Source of the DNA: Paludibacteraceae bacterium
GTDB lineage: Bacteria; Bacteroidota; Bacteroidia; Bacteroidales; Paludibacteraceae
Length of the DNA: 5,481 bases
NCBI GenBank assembly: GCA_017560605.1
Contig: JAFZEQ010000020.1
Location: forward strand, 1-5,481
Reading direction: 5' to 3'
The notes under the pieces are model-generated. The model saw nothing but the letters and a program-made list of their open reading frames with translations, was not told the DNA's origin and made no database searches. This document shows positions 3,607 through 5,481 of this stretch, one piece after another (position 1 is the first letter of the stretch; every line of letters begins with the position of its first letter). The position numbers and the translations under genes are program-made.

Positions 3607-5481
3607 TTACTTAAGTTCTTGACCCATAAGTGTATAAGTGCCGTTTTCTGTACGGATGAGTACTTGACCGTTAACGATTTGTTTGCGTGGTTCTAGGGTA
3701 ACAGTAGTGGTGTTATCTACACCTGTTGCCTCTTCAACTACATTCACGATACACTCTGCTGTGAAGTCGTCTACAGTTACTGTTACGGTATAAGTGCCTA
3801 CTTTCTTGCTGGTGAACTTAGCCACGGTACCATCTGTAGTGAGTTTGCTATTGCGGTTGGTAGTAGCATAGCGCCATGAGACATTCAATATTTCTGCATT
3901 AGCAGGAGTTAGCACGGCTGTGATAGTTGCTGTATCGCCCACTGCAATCGTTACCTCTGCAGGATCAACAACCATGTCTTTCAAACGAATACGATGAGGA
4001 GCTGTACTGATCTCCCAACCTGCTACACCGTGACCAAGGCAATACTCATACAAGTTAACTGTAACAGAATCAATTCTTTCCCAATGGAAGAATGCACCTA
4101 CAGAAGCGTTGGCGTTGTATCCACCATTACCCAATTGAGGTTGTGTGTACATAGGGGTAAGTTCTGCAGAAGTCATATCGCGGAGTGTCCAACCACCTTT
4201 GTAGTGAGAACCTGACATATAGACAAACATCTCATGGCCGTTGAGCTCAAACAACGCACCACCAACAGAGTTGTTACGTGATGGAGCAGTTGTTCCGTTA
4301 GGAGTAGTCAAATACGAACCCTTATCGCCGTTTTTGTACACATGGTAACCATTGGCACGCACTTGATAGATAAAGTGAGTTGGGTCGTTGTCAATTGGAA
4401 TCACATAACCAGCAGTAGAACCAGTCAAACTAACTGCGCAAGAAGTAGTGGAAACATACTTACCACCAGCGATCTTAACTACCTCTACGAAATTTTGGCC
4501 GTTTGGAAAGAAATATATATATCCACCTGCGTCAGAAAAGATATCGCCACTAGCGGTAGGGAAATTGGTCTGACCATTGTTATTGAGTTTAATATCAATT
4601 ACATAAGCTGTGGTATCTTCTGGTTTGTAAACAGTCAATTGGGTAGGAACTTTCACATCTGCTGAAGTGTGTAGAATCAAGTTGGCTGCATCGTCACGGC
4701 AGATACCATGGTTGAGAGATGGGATATTAGGGTCGGTCACCACACCTGCTGTATCTACGCAAATAACTTTATCTTTGTTGTAATCAGCTACATAAAACAA
4801 ACCATCTATCCAAGCAGCTTGTTGTGCTTGAGTGTAGTCACCTCCTAAGGTTGTAGGAAACCCCTCTGGCAATGTACCTGCAGTCTCTGTATGATTGAAC
4901 AGCTCGGTAATGTACAATGTATCAACAGGTTGAGTAGGGGAGAGTGCTTCCCAATCTACTTCTTCCAACTCTGGCATATCTCCTGGCACAAGGTAGTCAC
5001 AAGTCATTGTTGTACAACCTAGTTCGCCGTGTTGAAGGTAGCTAGCCTCGCTGTTAACAGTCCAGCATGCTACTTCCATACCAGCATCGTGGCATTTACG
5101 AGCCATGTATTTAGACAAACCACCTGTTTGTACACTAGGATTGATACCCCATTGTTTGCACCACTCATAGCGAGCTTCTGTTACCTCGTAGCAAAGGAAT
5201 TGGCATTTGAGTGCAGGATAGTTGGTGCGTACATACTCCAATGATTTTTGCATAGAAGTCAAGATGTATGCCTTGTCTACCATATCGTGTTTTTGAATCA
5301 AAGCATACAATTTAGGGAACCAGCTCATATCGTTGTTGTTGATACCACTAGCCCATTTAAGTTCGATGATAGGGAAAATGTTGTGCTCTTTACAGATCTC
5401 CAAGTAACGATCTACTGTTAGGAGTTTGGCGGTATAAGTCACGCCACTACGTGTTTGAGTGAGGGTAAGGTCCTTGAGATC
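3607..5481 (-). CDS. Secreted or surface GDPD-domain protein with Big_2 domain and C-terminal tail (5' end outside window)
   Basis: The frame is open from the window edge to the TAA at 3607-3609, giving 624 visible residues. The GTG at 5442 is internal, because upstream codons continue a GDPD-like sequence (DLKDLTLTQTRSG). Residues 1-173 are the C-terminal half of a glycerophosphodiester phosphodiesterase TIM barrel. They include LTVDRYLEIC, the metal-ligand-bearing IIELK (38-42) and VACWTVN (137-143). The HRG motif and signal peptide would lie off-window. GDPD enzymes release glycerol-3-phosphate from glycerophosphodiesters. Residues about 190-497 are not recognised: strand-rich, with many Gly/Asn turns and repeated aromatic-Y patterns, perhaps a beta-propeller. 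Residues about 500-583 look like a Big_2 Ig-like domain (VVDPAEVTIAVGDTATITAV). The last 28 residues (PRKQIVNGQV, then TYTLMGQELK) resemble a short C-terminal tail of Bacteroidales surface proteins. It likely acts outside the inner membrane. Confidence 0.85.
   Translation of the reverse strand, partial: DLKDLTLTQTRSGVTYTAKLLTVDRYLEICKEHNIFPIIELKWASGINNNDMSWFPKLYALIQKHDMVDKAYILTSMQKSLEYVRTNYPALKCQFLCYEVTEARYEWCKQWGINPSVQTGGLSKYMARKCHDAGMEVACWTVNSEASYLQHGELGCTTMTCDYLVPGDMPELEEVDWEALSPTQPVDTLYITELFNHTETAGTLPEGFPTTLGGDYTQAQQAAWIDGLFYVADYNKDKVICVDTAGVVTDPNIPSLNHGICRDDAANLILHTSADVKVPTQLTVYKPEDTTAYVIDIKLNNNGQTNFPTASGDIFSDAGGYIYFFPNGQNFVEVVKIAGGKYVSTTSCAVSLTGSTAGYVIPIDNDPTHFIYQVRANGYHVYKNGDKGSYLTTPNGTTAPSRNNSVGGALFELNGHEMFVYMSGSHYKGGWTLRDMTSAELTPMYTQPQLGNGGYNANASVGAFFHWERIDSVTVNLYEYCLGHGVAGWEISTAPHRIRLKDMVVDPAEVTIAVGDTATITAVLTPANAEILNVSWRYATTNRNSKLTTDGTVAKFTSKKVGTYTVTVTVDDFTAECIVNVVEEATGVDNTTTVTLEPRKQIVNGQVLIRTENGTYTLMGQELK

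Noticed and set aside
3425..3622. 65-codon frame on the plus strand in the intergenic region
   Set aside because: It runs through a hairpin and the bidirectional terminator and into the 3' end of the minus-strand gene. The composition is not protein-like.
3994..5244. Plus-strand open frames at 3994-4215, 4342-4665 and 5029-5244
   Set aside because: They are antisense shadows of the long GDPD/Big_2 coding frame.
5440..5442. GTG as the start codon of the minus-strand gene
   Set aside because: The frame continues open to the window edge and the upstream residues fit the GDPD domain. The catalytic N-terminal half would otherwise be missing.

Overview
The window looks chromosomal and comes from a member of the Bacteroidales. 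Three things suggest this: a promoter with the Bacteroidetes sigma-ABfr pattern (TTTG, 20 bp, TAnnTTTG); translation starts preceded by A-rich sequence rather than a Shine-Dalgarno motif; and a surface protein ending in a short C-terminal tail (PRKQIVNGQV, then TYTLMGQELK) of a kind seen in Bacteroidales surface proteins. The genus cannot be fixed from this sequence.

Layout. Positions 1-282 are the last 93 codons of thrS (+), followed by an intrinsic terminator (344-381). Positions 283-859 contain no protein gene. They hold short tandem repeats (445-503), a well-formed promoter (492-523) and a strongly structured RNA of about 300 nt (about 530-828) that ends in its own terminator. Only 31 bp later begins a two-gene unit on the + strand: a polysaccharide pyruvyl transferase family protein (860-1762) and a family 2 glycosyltransferase (1766-2764), 3 bp apart. 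Positions 2765-3606 are an 842-bp non-coding stretch dense in short tandem repeats and inverted repeats, closed by a bidirectional terminator (3516-3546). Positions 3607-5481 on the - strand are a large secreted or surface protein whose 5' end lies outside the window: the C-terminal half of a glycerophosphodiester phosphodiesterase (GDPD) domain, an unrecognised all-beta-looking middle region, a Big_2-type Ig-like domain and the C-terminal tail.

How the parts fit. The pyruvyl transferase and glycosyltransferase probably build or decorate one surface glycan. I see no separate promoter for them, so transcription may come through the structured RNA, which would then act as a leader with a terminator just upstream of the genes. 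The alternative is an independent small-RNA gene; the known Bacteroidales-1 RNA class (promoter at one end, terminator at the other, near translation genes) is the best candidate I can name. The convergent GDPD gene is a separate unit.

Most worth a second look: the structured RNA and its overlap with the terminator; a G8 tract inside the pyruvyl transferase gene where a one-base slip either way gives an almost immediate stop; three successive head-to-head mini-repeat arrays at 2892-3207; two copies of a 68-bp terminator module bracketing the glycan genes; and the GDPD-unknown-Big_2 architecture.
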